A stretch of 64,000 bases of DNA, taken from the NCBI GenBank assembly GCA_039881145.1, contig JAYKKI010000005.1, positions 29,555,501-29,619,500 of the forward strand, given 5' to 3'. This DNA comes from Druceiella hillmani (Eukaryota; Arthropoda; Insecta; Lepidoptera; Hepialidae). How positions within the stretch are numbered: position 1 is the first letter of the stretch; each line of letters starts with the position of its first letter. The notes under the pieces were generated by a model. That model saw nothing but the letters and a program-made list of their open reading frames with translations, made no database searches and had not been told where the DNA came from. Positions 23,891-35,892 of the stretch are shown here, piece by piece. Position numbers and translations under genes: made by a program.

Positions 23891-25228
23891 TAGGGATGTG
23901 TTTTAATCCATTTTCACATCTGTGAAATACTTCCCCTGAAACTGGAAAGCTTTAGAAACTACGGGAAAATATTCCAGCAAAGTTCAACGGTACAAAACTA
24001 CGTTAATTAATTCGATCCTCCACATAACGCTTTTTACGTAATTAGTTTTATCGCTCCTAAATAAGCTATGGCATTATAAACTTTCATACGATCTTGTGAA
24101 ATATATAATTTAATATACAAAAGACTGTCTTGTTACAGCAGTAGATGTCCAGTTGAATTAAGATATAAGGAAACCTAAGTTCGTGAAGGCTTCTTAGCAC
24201 CAGGCGTACAAATAGGTGTCGACTGTACCTGCCTGGCATAAGATTTGCTAGAAAAAAAAATATATATTGAAAGCTGTAAATAATATTAGTATTTTTAAAA
24301 GTCAATATGGTAACTATTATCTAATTGCGTTTGACTATCTTTAAGTATTGTTTTGGTTATGGAAGATCAATTAATTGTTCGAATATACAAATGAAACTTC
24401 GTTTTCCGTATTATGTTCCCGAAACATTTAAGGTGTATTTGTAAGTACAAATAAATTGATTTGTAATAACCCTACGTGATTAAGTAAATGTGTTACTTAA
24501 TGGAGAAAAGTACACACGAGGAGAAAAATGTATTCCATTGTTGTCACATCGTTTATTCGTATGAGTATTTTAATATACCCAGTTTATTCAAATATTTAAA
24601 AAAAAATTCTGGTAAAACATTTCAAATCTCATTGTAATAATATTCATGCCAGCAGTAACTTAAAACATGCTTTGCAAAATTTTAATTTCTTTTAGGACAA
24701 AAGCAAAAAAATTAATCATTAGGCATATTTAAAACTGAGTCAGGATTATATGAAAAGTTTGAATATTTGCAATAACTTTTTATGAAAATTAATTTCGAAG
24801 ACTACGAACACTATTCAAGAGTGGCTTTGATTGGCCCCGTTAAAAAACTTATGTTTTAGAATGTTGGAATTGATTTTTTTGTAACTGTTCCAAGCTACAA
24901 TTCTAACCATAGAGGCGGCTTTATACACTGATTTAATGACAATTAATGCATTTCATAACTATCTGTTCTAATTGCTTTAGTAAGAATTACGTTTGCGGAA
25001 ACTTTGTATTTTGCATGCCACGTTTATATACACCAAAATGCGACATATATACTCGTGATAACAACATAAGTTAGGAAATACACTTGGGAAAATAGAGTTG
25101 TTCTTTCGGAAACATCTTATTATTATTTTTTAATTCAAATTAGAGTTTTCTTCTTATGTTATTTTTTTAATCCACGCATTCGATCGCGTCGAATTAAAAA
25201 TTGAGAACAAACTTAATTTGAATGGAAT
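23891..25228. other. AT-rich non-coding stretch
   Basis: Nothing recognised. The 73-codon minus frame at 24084-24305 has no family motif. Confidence 0.45.
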
Positions 25229-25284
25229 ATATCAAGACAAAATATTTGCTTTGGTACACCAAAGCAAATATTTTGTCTTGATAT
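25229..25284. repeat. perfect palindrome, 27-bp arms, 2-nt spacer
   Basis: The left arm 25229-25255 (starts ATATCAAGACAAAATATTTG) and right arm 25258-25284 are exactly complementary around AC. Arms this long with so short a spacer will extrude as a cruciform or fold in RNA. It is unrelated in sequence to the PLE tail. Confidence 0.95.
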
Positions 25285-28200
25285 CTCATATACATGGAAG
25301 AAAGAGGAAACAAATCACGTGGATTGAAATGCAGTCTGATTGGTTTATTGAAAAATAGTTCTAGTGATTGTCAACAATAGCAACTTGCGGAATAATAAAA
25401 CAACCACTTAAATTGTCTAATTGTTTGTGCCAATATTTTATTTTATAAAAATTATTATATTTCCATCGCGAGAGGTAGGCATATCCTTAATTTTGCAATT
25501 AAGGTTTTAAGGTAATATTAATTATAAGGAAAACTTCGCAACCACCTTTGCATTAAAAAAATCAATATTTAGTCGTACAGTAGCACCATCTGTCAGAAAG
25601 TTAAAATTATTTTTGACCATTCGTTAAGAAAATAATCCATTTTTGAGATAATATACTAATGTTATCAGCGGGTGTGATTAAGACTAAATATGCTTTATTT
25701 TTATGAATCATAAAATATTTATAGGGTATTTTTTTACGTTGAAAATAAAATCTATGTAAATGTTTTGTTACAAATACATAAAGAACGATTTCGATATAGG
25801 GATATTTGCAAATTATTTGAGATCACTTTTGTTTACTAGAAATAAGTGATGAAAATGCATGTTTTTAGCTAAAGTTTATATCATATTTTTAATACCGGAA
25901 CTGGAAAAATGGAAACCCCATTTTTACATCGAAGGGTTTAAAATTTGATTAATTTTATTTGTTAATATTTTAAGGATAATATAACATAGTATCTTTTTTA
26001 TTTTCGACCTCATTCAAAACTGTCTTTAAATTTTTAATATATTTTTTATACTAATGATTTACAGCATTCTGATAGGTGACTGTTATTTTATAAAAACTGT
26101 CGGGATATAAAAAAGATCATTGGTAAACAACTAATACTTCATTCGAACTAATGAAATGCAAAAACTAAAATAGAGAAGCCGCCTTTAAAGAATAAATATG
26201 CAAAAATATAATAGATTAAAGACATAAAATAGATACATTGACAAAATGCATTTAGTTTCAAAACAGAGCAGCAAAACCAATAAAACATTAATACCGAAAT
26301 TGAGCGTTTTTGTTGATCGCTAAGCATTAAATGCTGATCGATTTTTTTGTCCTTCGCACACATCTATTCACTATTTGTTTCTTGAAATAAGTAGTTGAGG
26401 AAAAGCCTATTCAGGTGATAATTATAGCAGAAGACGTTTGCTATAAATTAAGTCAATCAATATTTAAAATTTCATTCCGAGATTTAAGAAATATTACATC
26501 ATCAGATTTTGCTGACAGTTTAACCGCATTTCCATATAGTACAAAACTTATTTTTATAGTAAATTAAATCGACAAACAAGGAACAATATAAACATTGTTC
26601 GCTATCTTTTAGCGATAAAAATCATTCATCAATTTGTTACGAAGTATGTCCAGTTGGTTACAAGTGGTACCCTAAACCACCCTCTGTACTCTTTATCAAT
26701 ACGCTGCCATAACAAATCATCCCGCTGATTCCCTATGAGGAAATCTGAATATTGAAATGAAGGTGCATTTGTATAACGATTGGAAAGTCTTCGAAATTGA
26801 ATTTTCATTGTAATCATACTGCAACACACATGCGTAAATAACGAAGAATAGGGTTCGAAGTTTTTCCACTGAATGTTTGAAGAAAGTTACTAAATCATTA
26901 TGGCTAATTTTATATAATATGTGTTTTGTTCATCAGTAATTAACATTTAGTTGAATGTGTAAGTGACATTAAAAAATAAAATGGTTATTACATATATTTT
27001 AAGCAGTATTTCCGCTTTAGTTAAAAGGCTACGTAAAGTCGTGAATATGTGAAATTGAATAACATATTTATTTATAAATACCACTTATACAGATATTTTT
27101 TTCCAAGTCTTTTTCCATAATGATATAAAGTCAACTAAAAACTTTGTATGTTTTACATGTTAAATGAATATTAATTTATAACTTCGTGTTTCTTATTGAA
27201 TAATTGCTACATTATGATATATCTCACATCGCTACGTCGACGCAACGTATACGTTACTGTATTTTTCGAAAATAAAAATAAATAAAATTTATGGGACGAA
27301 ACCAACAGACAATTTCAAACAACAAAACAATCGCATGAAAATTATTTTTAAAATGAACTATCGAAGCATAATTTTTATTTTCTTGTAAAATATTATGAAT
27401 TCGTTGTTTGATGAGGAAATTTTCTTCCTGGAATTTTCATGTTTTTATAGTATTTGGAAAGTTTTCACTTTATTTATTAATTTTTTGATAAAATTAACTT
27501 TTATGTAGCGTTTTTCATCAATGCATTGGAAATACTTAAAACCTGTTTGGAAATTCATGGTTTACTCTTTGGTAGCCAATTTTCATAAAATTAATTTTTA
27601 AACAGTCAGTTTAATTTTAATTTGTTTTAATTTTATGAAATGTAAATCCTTATTTTATGTTATCTAAACAAAGAAAACAAAATACATTCGTAGAATAAAC
27701 ATGCAGTGTTGAAGTAAACGCAATTTTAATGTACAGTAGGCATCTATCCGACGCTTCTATACGGCTTGTGCAGCTTCCATCTGTACAAGCAATACATTGG
27801 TATGCTATGTCTGATTGCAGGGTACAAAGATAAGTAGGAAGCACATTTACATATTGCTTGAGCAACTACTCAAGTAAGCTCGGCACAAGCTCAGCTGTAG
27901 ACTAATTAAAACTGATATACATAAATACTCATTACATATATCTATAAAATTACTGCCTTATTCATTCATCCAACATATTTACTACCATACTGATTCTGCT
28001 CAAAATACGTAAATATCAACTTGTATTAAGCTCGGTCACGAGAAAAATACTGAAATAATTTACGAAACAAGAAAAGCGCGAAGTTACCGTTTGCAAATTT
28101 CTTTTCGTTATAACTAAAGCTTTTCTCGTAGCAAAGCTATAGATAATAAGTTATATGAAGGAAATATTGCTTCTACCAGAAAGCCGTAATTTGTTTCAAC

Positions 28201-28578
28201 AAGTCGTTATTTAGTTTAGTTTAGGTTATTTTACTTATTTTAAGTTCGTAATTATTTCGTATGGATAACTTTGATTGTGACTACAAGTGACGGTATTGTT
28301 TTCTGTACATTGTATGCACTTACGATAAGAAACAATTTTTTTATATGCAGATATGAACATCTTTATTAAATACTAAAATTTATTATCGACAATAATTTTC
28401 TTTGAACAGAATAAATCACAAATATATTTCACACATTTATGTAAGTAAAATTTTAACAATCGACTACTAATTTTGACTATGAATCTCATTAAAAGTTTGT
28501 TACCAATATGTGTGAAAAAATCGTTGTCATTTTTGACATTAAAGGTTAAAACATTTTATATATTCATATTTTCAATGA
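25285..28578. other. AT-rich non-coding stretch
   Basis: Two minus-strand frames (26629-26829 and 27650-27865) are slightly less AT-rich than their surroundings but match no family I know. Nothing else seen. Confidence 0.4.
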
Positions 28579-28658
28579 AAAAAGTGCGATCATGTTGTTA
28601 GTGTATATGTATGTATATGCATATATACATATACACTAACAACATGATCGCACTTTTT
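28579..28658. repeat. perfect palindrome, 33-bp arms, 14-nt loop
   Basis: 28579-28611 (starts AAAAAGTGCGATCATGTTGT) is exactly complementary to 28626-28658. The loop is itself a TATATGCATATA near-palindrome. A transcript of either strand would form a pre-miRNA-sized hairpin, but total complementarity argues for a recent inverted duplication rather than a selected miRNA. An adjacent GTATATGCATAT run continues to about 28696. Confidence 0.95.
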
Positions 28659-28850
28659 ATTTGTATATGCATATATGCATATATATGTATATGCATTTTA
28701 TGTTGCCAATAATTAAATTATCCTTATTTGATGTTTTTAAATAACTAAATTACAGAGCATCACGAATATACGTCAGACGACGTTGGGTAACGGAAAATTA
28801 TAACAAAAATTTAGGAAAAATTTATTTTTAAAATACCTAAAACAAAAATT

Positions 28851-28880
28851 AAAAAAATACCTATCTATAGGTATTTTTTT
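28851..28880. repeat. perfect palindrome, 14-bp arms, 2-nt spacer
   Basis: AAAAAAATACCTAT (28851-28864) is complementary to 28867-28880. Its A-rich outer arm makes it weaker than the others listed. The word AAATACCT also occurs at 28831, just upstream. Confidence 0.8.
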
Positions 28881-30173
28881 ATATATGGCGTAAAATTTAC
28901 AGTTTGTGTACAGAGACCCTTATATTCCAGGTAATTATAGTTGGACTATATTTAAACCTTGCAGAAAGTGTTTAAATTCAGCCTACTTTAACTATATCAC
29001 AAGTAAATGATTAAAAATAACAGTGACATATCTTGCGTTTAACTGGACATTACTTGATTGAGAGTCGCGGATTTCATTGGTGACATATAAGTAACTTGTT
29101 TGCAGCGGTTCAATTTTTTTTAAGTAGAGAACATCACAATTAATTTATAAAAAAAACAGTTCTGTGCAAACCTTAAGAAGCTAGGATTTTTTTTTTCTTT
29201 TTTTGAAAAATCTTTACTCCAGTTACATAAATCATCCTTGTTAAAAAAAAACTATATAAATTATATTAAAATTTGAATGGAGTATCATGTAGCAAGCTTG
29301 CGATCAGCAATATTTGTGTTTATTCTGTCAACAGACAAAGAGATAAAAATGACTAAACCTGTGTTTTTGATTTTCATTACTTTAATTACGTTCCTCTAAT
29401 TATACTTTGTAAATAACTTCACTGTACAGACACGCCCATTTTATAGTTTTATTATATATGCAGATGATTCATATAGATTCCTTCATTTGTTTTCTTACCA
29501 GAGTTTTGCTGATAAAACCATCAGATTTCCAATAGAATTAATTAAATTTTATTTACTTCCTAAAATTTTAAAGCAATTGCGTAAATTTATAAATTAAATT
29601 TACTTTTACCGGTTTTATTTTTATACCTATTGTGCCTGCATAAAAGTATAATATTAATTTGTAGTATTAAAAGTTATCGGTATCAAATTACAACAATAAT
29701 CGCGCAATGAACAAATTAAATTATTCACTAGAGTAAGGTAAACGAAAAGCTTTTCGTGTGAAAACTTGCTTATGTTATGAATGAGCAAATGAGCATTGAA
29801 ATGCCTCAGAAATTTAATTTAATGGAATACTAAGCTACATCTTATATTAATAGACTTTTTCCTTTTAGGCCCATTAATCATAAAGCGTTGATTGAGGCCA
29901 TTTGCTTAACGTAATAACATTAAATAGTTTTTAAGTTATTGGAAATTTTAATTCCGCCCCAAATCCACTGTGCACGTGTGTGTGTATTGGTAATCTATTT
30001 GTGGATACAAAGTATAAAGCATAATTTTCAATGAATTTGTATTAAGTATTATTCTTGATTACTACTGTCAAAATAGAATCCTATTAAAATTCATATTGGA
30101 TGTCGCATTGTATTATAATTGTTGTAATAAAGAAGTGATTGTGAATTTATTTCACGTATGGAATATTAGCGCA
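28881..30173. other. AT-rich non-coding stretch
   Basis: Nothing recognised. Confidence 0.45.
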
Positions 30174-30237
30174 TACACACACACACACACACACGCGCGC
30201 GCGCTCATATATATATATATATATATGTGTGTGTGTT

Positions 30238-30310
<73 letters not shown>
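30174..30310. repeat. composite microsatellite (AC)n-(GC)n-(AT)n-(GT)n-(AT)n
   Basis: AC and CG dinucleotides to about 30204, then alternating AT and GT tracts to 30310. The plus-strand frames across it are artefacts. Confidence 0.95.
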
Positions 30311-30313
<3 letters not shown>

Positions 30314-30488
30314 AACAAATAAGTAAACGTATATTTTTATATTATTATACTTGTACTAACTGCACGCGCAATTTCGCAAGCACGACCGATCGATGTGTAA
30401 ATTCAACATTACTTTTTGTTAAGTTCTTAAGTAACAATAAAATGAAAGTACGTGATGTAGTATTATTTCTCCTTTCTTTAAGTTCTTT

Positions 30489-30527
30489 ACCACGACCTAG
30501 GTTTCGTTGACAACATCTTCAGGTGGG
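30489..30527 (-). ncRNA. hammerhead-like motif of PLE tail, copy 2 left arm
   Basis: On the minus strand: CCAC, CTGAAGA, a shortened stem II (GTT GTC AAC), CGAAAC, the palindromic ACCTAGGT stem III, GTC and GTGG. Core bases are retained but stem II is reduced to about three pairs. Confidence 0.55.
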
Positions 30528-30554
30528 CTAATAGCAAAGATCTTTGCTAATAGC

Positions 30555-30592
30555 CCACCTGAAGATATAATACAACGAAACCTAGGTCGTGG
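30555..30592 (+). ncRNA. hammerhead-like motif of PLE tail, copy 2 right arm (stem II damaged)
   Basis: CCAC, CTGAAGA, then ATAATACAAC where the family has TGTTGTAATACAAC, so stem II has lost its 5' half; then GAAA, ACCTAGGT, GTC, GTGG. The motif is recognisable by comparison with the other copies but unlikely to fold correctly. Confidence 0.5.
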
Positions 30593-30690
30593 TAAATAAC
30601 TTAAAGAAAGTAGAAATAATATTACATCACGTAGTTTCATTTTATTGTCAATTATGAATTTCTACAAAATGAACGCCAAATATATTCAAT

Positions 30691-31782
30691 ATTTCTTAAG
30701 TAACTATTTATTATGGATATACTGATGTCCAAATGGACATTGACTAATAAAAAGGTCATTTTTTTAGGATCGTATGAAATTATTAATTTACGAAATTGTT
30801 TTTCTCTTACCGAATTTAATTATTTTTTTAAAATCATAATAGGGTTTTGAAGGACATGATTTGTGGAAAAACCAATGATATTTCAACAACGAGATCACAG
30901 ACAAAATAACCGCTGGGTTTTGATAAAAAAAAAATTATTTAAAACTTCTCCTACACACGATGCAGCGGCGTGTGCGATGCTACGTCGCCCCGCCTATGCT
31001 GCACTGGAAATGACTATATCCATGTTTATCGTGTTTGTTGTACCGTTGCTCATCTTTTTCATATCTTAGCTGTACTGACGCTATATTTTAATAAATTATT
31101 AGTATCTTTCGATATATTTGTTAAATTATGAATGAAACAGATATGCCCACAATAATAGTCTTTGTCTCCCCGGAGAGTCATATTGCCAACAGCGGAAGAT
31201 ATTTTTAAAAATAAATTCGGTAGTTTGGAAGATTGTGTCTAGTAAACTCTGAAACTCATATTTTCTCTATATTATATTAAATTTGCAAAAATATTCGTTA
31301 TTGTGGTACAGTGCTATACTGGTGTACTATATTTCTTGCTGAAAAAGAAACTCGGGAAAAGGATAAATATCGAACATTGTTGTGAATCTTAAATTTTTTT
31401 GTCAAATTATAAATCCGTAGCATAAAAGTTAAAGAAAACTGTACTCATTTTTGTAATCATGCTAATTACCATAATTACAAACGTTATACAAAATCATGTG
31501 ATGGCCAAGAAGTATTCTATCGTTAAAATCTATGAATAAATAAAAGTCAATTTTTTATTTTAAAGATTACTTAGTTTTTGACAAAAAACATTTAAATATT
31601 TGTAACGCAGTGATATCTAAAATAGAATATAGATTTTATATTAGTGCGGCTTAGTGACAATCGAAAATTAACGTAAAAGTGGGTATTTTAAAAATTGTAA
31701 CAAGGTGTAAGTACAATAATAACTCTGTTGCTGACATCGGTGTTATTTTAACTATATTCACTTACACTTATTATAACAAGAC
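30691..31782. other. AT-rich stretch with a small GC-rich island
   Basis: Positions 30955-31075 are much richer in G and C (ACGATGCAGCGGCGTGTGCG and onward) than their surroundings and lie in a 68-codon plus frame (30863-31069), but I recognise no protein in either direction. The rest shows nothing. Confidence 0.4.
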
Positions 31783-32215
31783 CTTGAAATAAAGTTAGAA
31801 AACTCAGAAGTCAACGAGATACATCGTTTAGGGCACACAAAACTAGAAGGTAATAAGTCGAGGCCGATCTTATGCTCGTTTGTAAACAATTGGAAGAAGA
31901 CTGAAATTATTAAAGAAGAAGAATTTAAAGAAAATTTACATCACCGAGGACTACCCAAAGGAAGTGCTGCAAAAGAGAAAACAGTTACTATCAGAGTGAG
32001 TAGAAGAGAAATACGATAGACGTATAGTGAAAGACCATTAACCAACAAGAGAAAAGGATGAGAGAGACTTCTACTTCACCGACTGGTGGCACTAGCCAGT
32101 CAAAAAAGCAACAAACTCGTTATCCAGCGATATTCAAAAAGTCATCTGGCTCAGTAGATGCCTTCGACATGACGCGGGCTAGATCGAACTCTCTCTCAAA
32201 CTTAGCTGTCAATAA
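31783..32215 (+). pseudogene. ORF1 protein fragment of a non-LTR retrotransposon
   Basis: From 31783 the plus frame reads LEIKLENSEVNEIHRLGHTK, then SRPILCSFVNNWKKTEII, matching the nucleic-acid-binding domain of LINE ORF1 proteins (usual form: heRLGk...RPilv.F...w.k..il). A frameshift near 31935 moves to YITEDYPKEVLQKRKQLLSE, the expected ItEDyPkeVl.kRk.L block, followed by a stop. A third frame (about 32040-32210) gives SPTGGTSQSKKQQTRYPAIF and AFDMTRARSNSLSNLAVNKG, like the polar C-terminal tail. No ORF2 follows in the next kilobases. The product is dead. The class is well supported; the clade is not determinable. Confidence 0.75.
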
Positions 32216-35200
32216 AGGTCAATAAAGAATAATAGCAATTAAACAACGGCAAACGGAATCTAAAACCAACCAAGGCAACTGATAACAAAAACATAACAAA
32301 CCTCAAAACTTCCCCAAGTCGACTGGTCATCGTGGGGAAAAGAGACCACAACCTTCCAACAAAAGAAGAAGACCAAGATAAACTGTATCTCAATCATAAG
32401 AAAGGTTGGAAGAGGCCTTTGCCGACTGGCAAACGGATCCACAGGAAATAAAGAAACAGGAAATATTAAATTAATAAGATAGGATTATTTTATGTTATAT
32501 TTTCTTTAATTTTAAGTTTGGTTATATAAAGAACTGTATAATAGATCCGAATAAAAGGGCTATATTATTATTAATATTATATTTGTACAGAGAGGTTTAA
32601 AAAATTAAATTCATCACTCTGACGCTACTACAACTACTATTCATTATTTGCTCGTATGGTTCTGAGTTTACCTTTTCACTTAAGATATTTATTTTCTGAG
32701 TGTATTTACATTTTATTATTAATCAGGGATATTGCCTACTAGGAAGAGTGATTTTATACCAAAACCGGTAAGCACTTCTGCCATTTTAACTTGTACTGAT
32801 ACATGTTTATTTTGAAAAAGATTTAGTTGTGCAAGTATTAATATTTGACTAATCGTAGCTCCCTTTCATTCGTCGCTTTGAAATTAAGCATATCATATAC
32901 TCAATTCTTTACCGAAAAGGTACATAACTACTAATATTAATAAAAGCAAATGAATAGTTTTTTTTCTCAAAATAACTAACATTTCTGACGTTACATTTAA
33001 CCACTGAGCATATAATATTTGTTCAGTGCATTTAACCTATACTTGTAATTGTATGGTAATTTTTAGTTTTTTTTTAAATTTATTTATTTAATTTAATACG
33101 TTGTTACAATATGCGATTGTAGATATTTCACTTCAAAAATCATGTCCAGTGTGTAAGTTAAAAAAATACTTTTTAAGGTGAAATGGATACATTAATTGGA
33201 GTGAAATATTATAGTCTCCGAAAAATATAATTTAATGGGTTAATATTATAGAGATTCTTGTTAACAAGTAAATGATATTCTTTGTTTAGATTTCTGTACG
33301 AGTTCATAGCAAGATCAAAATAGCCGTCCCGATAATTGGGATTATCATTTATAAAAGTTACGTCTTTTATCCACCAGATATGTGCTTTGTTATTCATCCC
33401 AATTTTTATAAAAACGAGTTCCAGAAATTATGAACACGGCTTATTCGCTAACTTTATAGTAGTTTCGCTGACCTCCGTAGCAAAAAGCTCGTGTTATCCT
33501 CTACGCTTACAGTTTTCGCACAAAGATCGGCTGTATTCATAGAAACATTCTGATCGCTTGGAGCATTTCAAAGAATTTTAGTCTTCATAGAATTTACAGA
33601 AATTAATAAGAGTTTTATTAGAAAAAACTTGTTGTGCGTTGAAGCCATGTTTAAGGACTTGAACGTTTAAGGAAGGTTTATTGTTTATATATGATCATAA
33701 AAAATTATTTCATTATGAATAAGCTAATTTAATATTATATAACTAAGATAGATGCTTGAACTTATAATTATTTTTCAATGTAAAGTGATGGTTGTTTTTA
33801 ATCTCACAGAGCAAATATTTAATTTTCCAGTAGATGTTACGACTTCACTATATTATTATATTTATAATGTTCTCTGCAATTATGCTTGAATCTCATATAT
33901 AAAACAATTGTAAATTATTTACAAATCGACAGTACTAAAAACAAAGAATAATAAACAAGTTTTAAATATGTTTTTATTTTCACAATAATTACATAACTAA
34001 ATTTCATAAATTTCATTACAATTAGTCGTATATTTGAAGTTTCAAATGCATGTGATTTTAATAAAATTACAAATGATTCATCAGTAATTAATGTTTGGAG
34101 GGTTTACCACAATATTTAAAAAAATATATGAAAGTAAAGTAGTTACAAAAAAAATTATTGATATAATTTATTGCCAGATTTATTTGCATATATCCTGGAA
34201 CACAGCATGAACAGCAGCCATATTTTGTATTCCTGATTAGTTATACATAAATTACGTTATACACGTCATAATAGCTTTTTTAGTGGTCAATAATGCATGA
34301 TCATCGTCATCTTCATATATGAGTGTTTGATATTATAAATAGTTCATAGAATCCAAATTATCTCTATAGATGATTAAATGCCTGACTTGTGATTGGTGGC
34401 GGATGATTGCGTTCTGAAAACTTGTCACAAAAAATAATTACTGGTCCAAGTTGCAAAAGTTTTGATTAACCGATAGAAATTAACGCATGCTAGCTTATTT
34501 TTAAAAAGTGCAGCAATCAACTCTTTCAGAAATCGTTGCATATTATCAGTGATATATAATTATCAAATAAATTTTGCATATGCATGAAAATTATTATTGT
34601 GCCTTTTGTAATTATTAAATAGTTCTTGTGTAAAAGTGGAGATACGTATGTAATTAAAAGTTTATTCACTAGCACAAGGGAGCTTTTTGTAACAATATAC
34701 TTATGTTCAACGTTCCATTATTAAAAATAAACACGCAGTTTCTGTGCGTTTTATATTTTTTTAACATTGTAATTATATTTAATGCAAACGAGCTTTTATA
34801 TCATGAATTCGAGTTTTATTTTTAAAATACATTTAACATTCAGTTTTTAATTAAACTAAAATTAATTTAGATAAGCTTTGCATCGTTTTTTTACCTTTTA
34901 TTCTTACAATGCAATTAAGTTATTAATTGCGTTTGTAACAAACAAATCATGAATTTGATTAACTTTAATAATCAAAAGTTTGGACGAAATGTTCATAAAA
35001 TAATATTCCGTGTCTGCCCTTACAAATCACTGGCTCACAAGTATTGTATGAAAATATTACTTCTCTTCCATTCTTTTCAATTGGCCGACTTCCATATCTC
35101 AATAAGACCAATAAAAGCCAAACGAGAACACGAACAGTCTAAACATTGACCAAACCCGCCTCACGTTTCGCAGACGCGAGCTGTGGTAATGAGGTGAAAT

Positions 35201-35842
35201 GCTGCCAAAGCAAATGAGCTTGGAGCAGTGCAAGGCAGAAAATATGGAATTTGGATATTACAACTCTTTTGTTCTAGAATGAATCTTTTAAATACTTGCT
35301 GTGTCTCCGAACCCACCATGGTGATTAAAATGCATTAGACAATCGTCGATCGTCAAATTTCTAATTACAGTCGAGTTATTTGCAATTATAATTTTTGTTT
35401 TTTTGATTGGAAAAATGTTTCATGTAAGAAAAAATATATAATTTGATGGAATTATGTCATGATTAATTTCTAAAAATATTTAGCTATAGGAAAATAGAAC
35501 TAATAAAACTGAAACACTTTTAACCATATGGAATGTAACGACGGCAAATATAATATTTTATTGTAGCATTCTGCAATAACAACTTAATTTTGTACCAACG
35601 ACAAAACCTTTCATATTATTGCATTATAAGATGCTGTAACAATTTAACGACGGTGCGTAACCCGTAACGTAAAGTACACTAATTAAATCTTTCTTTATAT
35701 TTGCTGCTAGGATGCGTTTAATTATTCATCTAAATACTAAGTTTATTTTATATAACAAAACTGTTTTGTGTTTATTTGTAATTAATGGAATTACCCTTCA
35801 ATTAATAAGTACCATCATTACTTGCTACAAATGTTTATGTTG
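32216..35842. other. AT-rich non-coding stretch
   Basis: The first 250 bases are A- and C-rich and could be the 3' continuation of the ORF1 fragment. A less AT-rich patch at about 35040-35260 (GCCTCACGTTTCGCAGACGC) has no recognised content. Minus frames at 32202-32442 and 33209-33397 match nothing I know. Confidence 0.4.
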
Positions 35843-35892
35843 AAACTCCGTTCTTATGGAATTCCGAACGAAATTCCGTTCTTATGGAATTC
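35843..35892. repeat. 28-nt-period tandem duplication
   Basis: AAACTCCGTTCTTATGGAAT at 35843 recurs as AAATTCCGTTCTTATGGAAT at 35871, each followed by TC. Copies differ by one base. Confidence 0.85.

Larger units (their letters stand above)
30433..30690. mobile_element. PLE tail copy 2, head-to-head fold-back (inverted repeat of about 108-nt arms)
   Basis: The axis lies between 30540 and 30541 (centre AGATCT). The left arm 30433-30540 is a minus-strand copy of the PLE tail and the right arm 30541-30648 is a plus-strand copy; they pair over nearly their full length with few differences. The largest are four bases of stem II missing from the right arm and three missing from the left. The plus copy continues to 30690 with GAACGCCAAATATATTCAAT, the same end seen at 61179-61198. 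No coding part is present. Inverted terminal arrangements are a known feature of Penelope-like insertions. Confidence 0.88.

Noticed and set aside
26629..26829. 66-codon minus-strand frame, slightly GC-richer than its surroundings
   Set aside because: No family recognised in either direction; reported only within the stretch description.
28579..28658. Calling the perfect hairpin a miRNA gene
   Set aside because: Known miRNA precursors usually have mismatches and bulges; perfect arms fit a recent inverted duplication better and there is no expression evidence.
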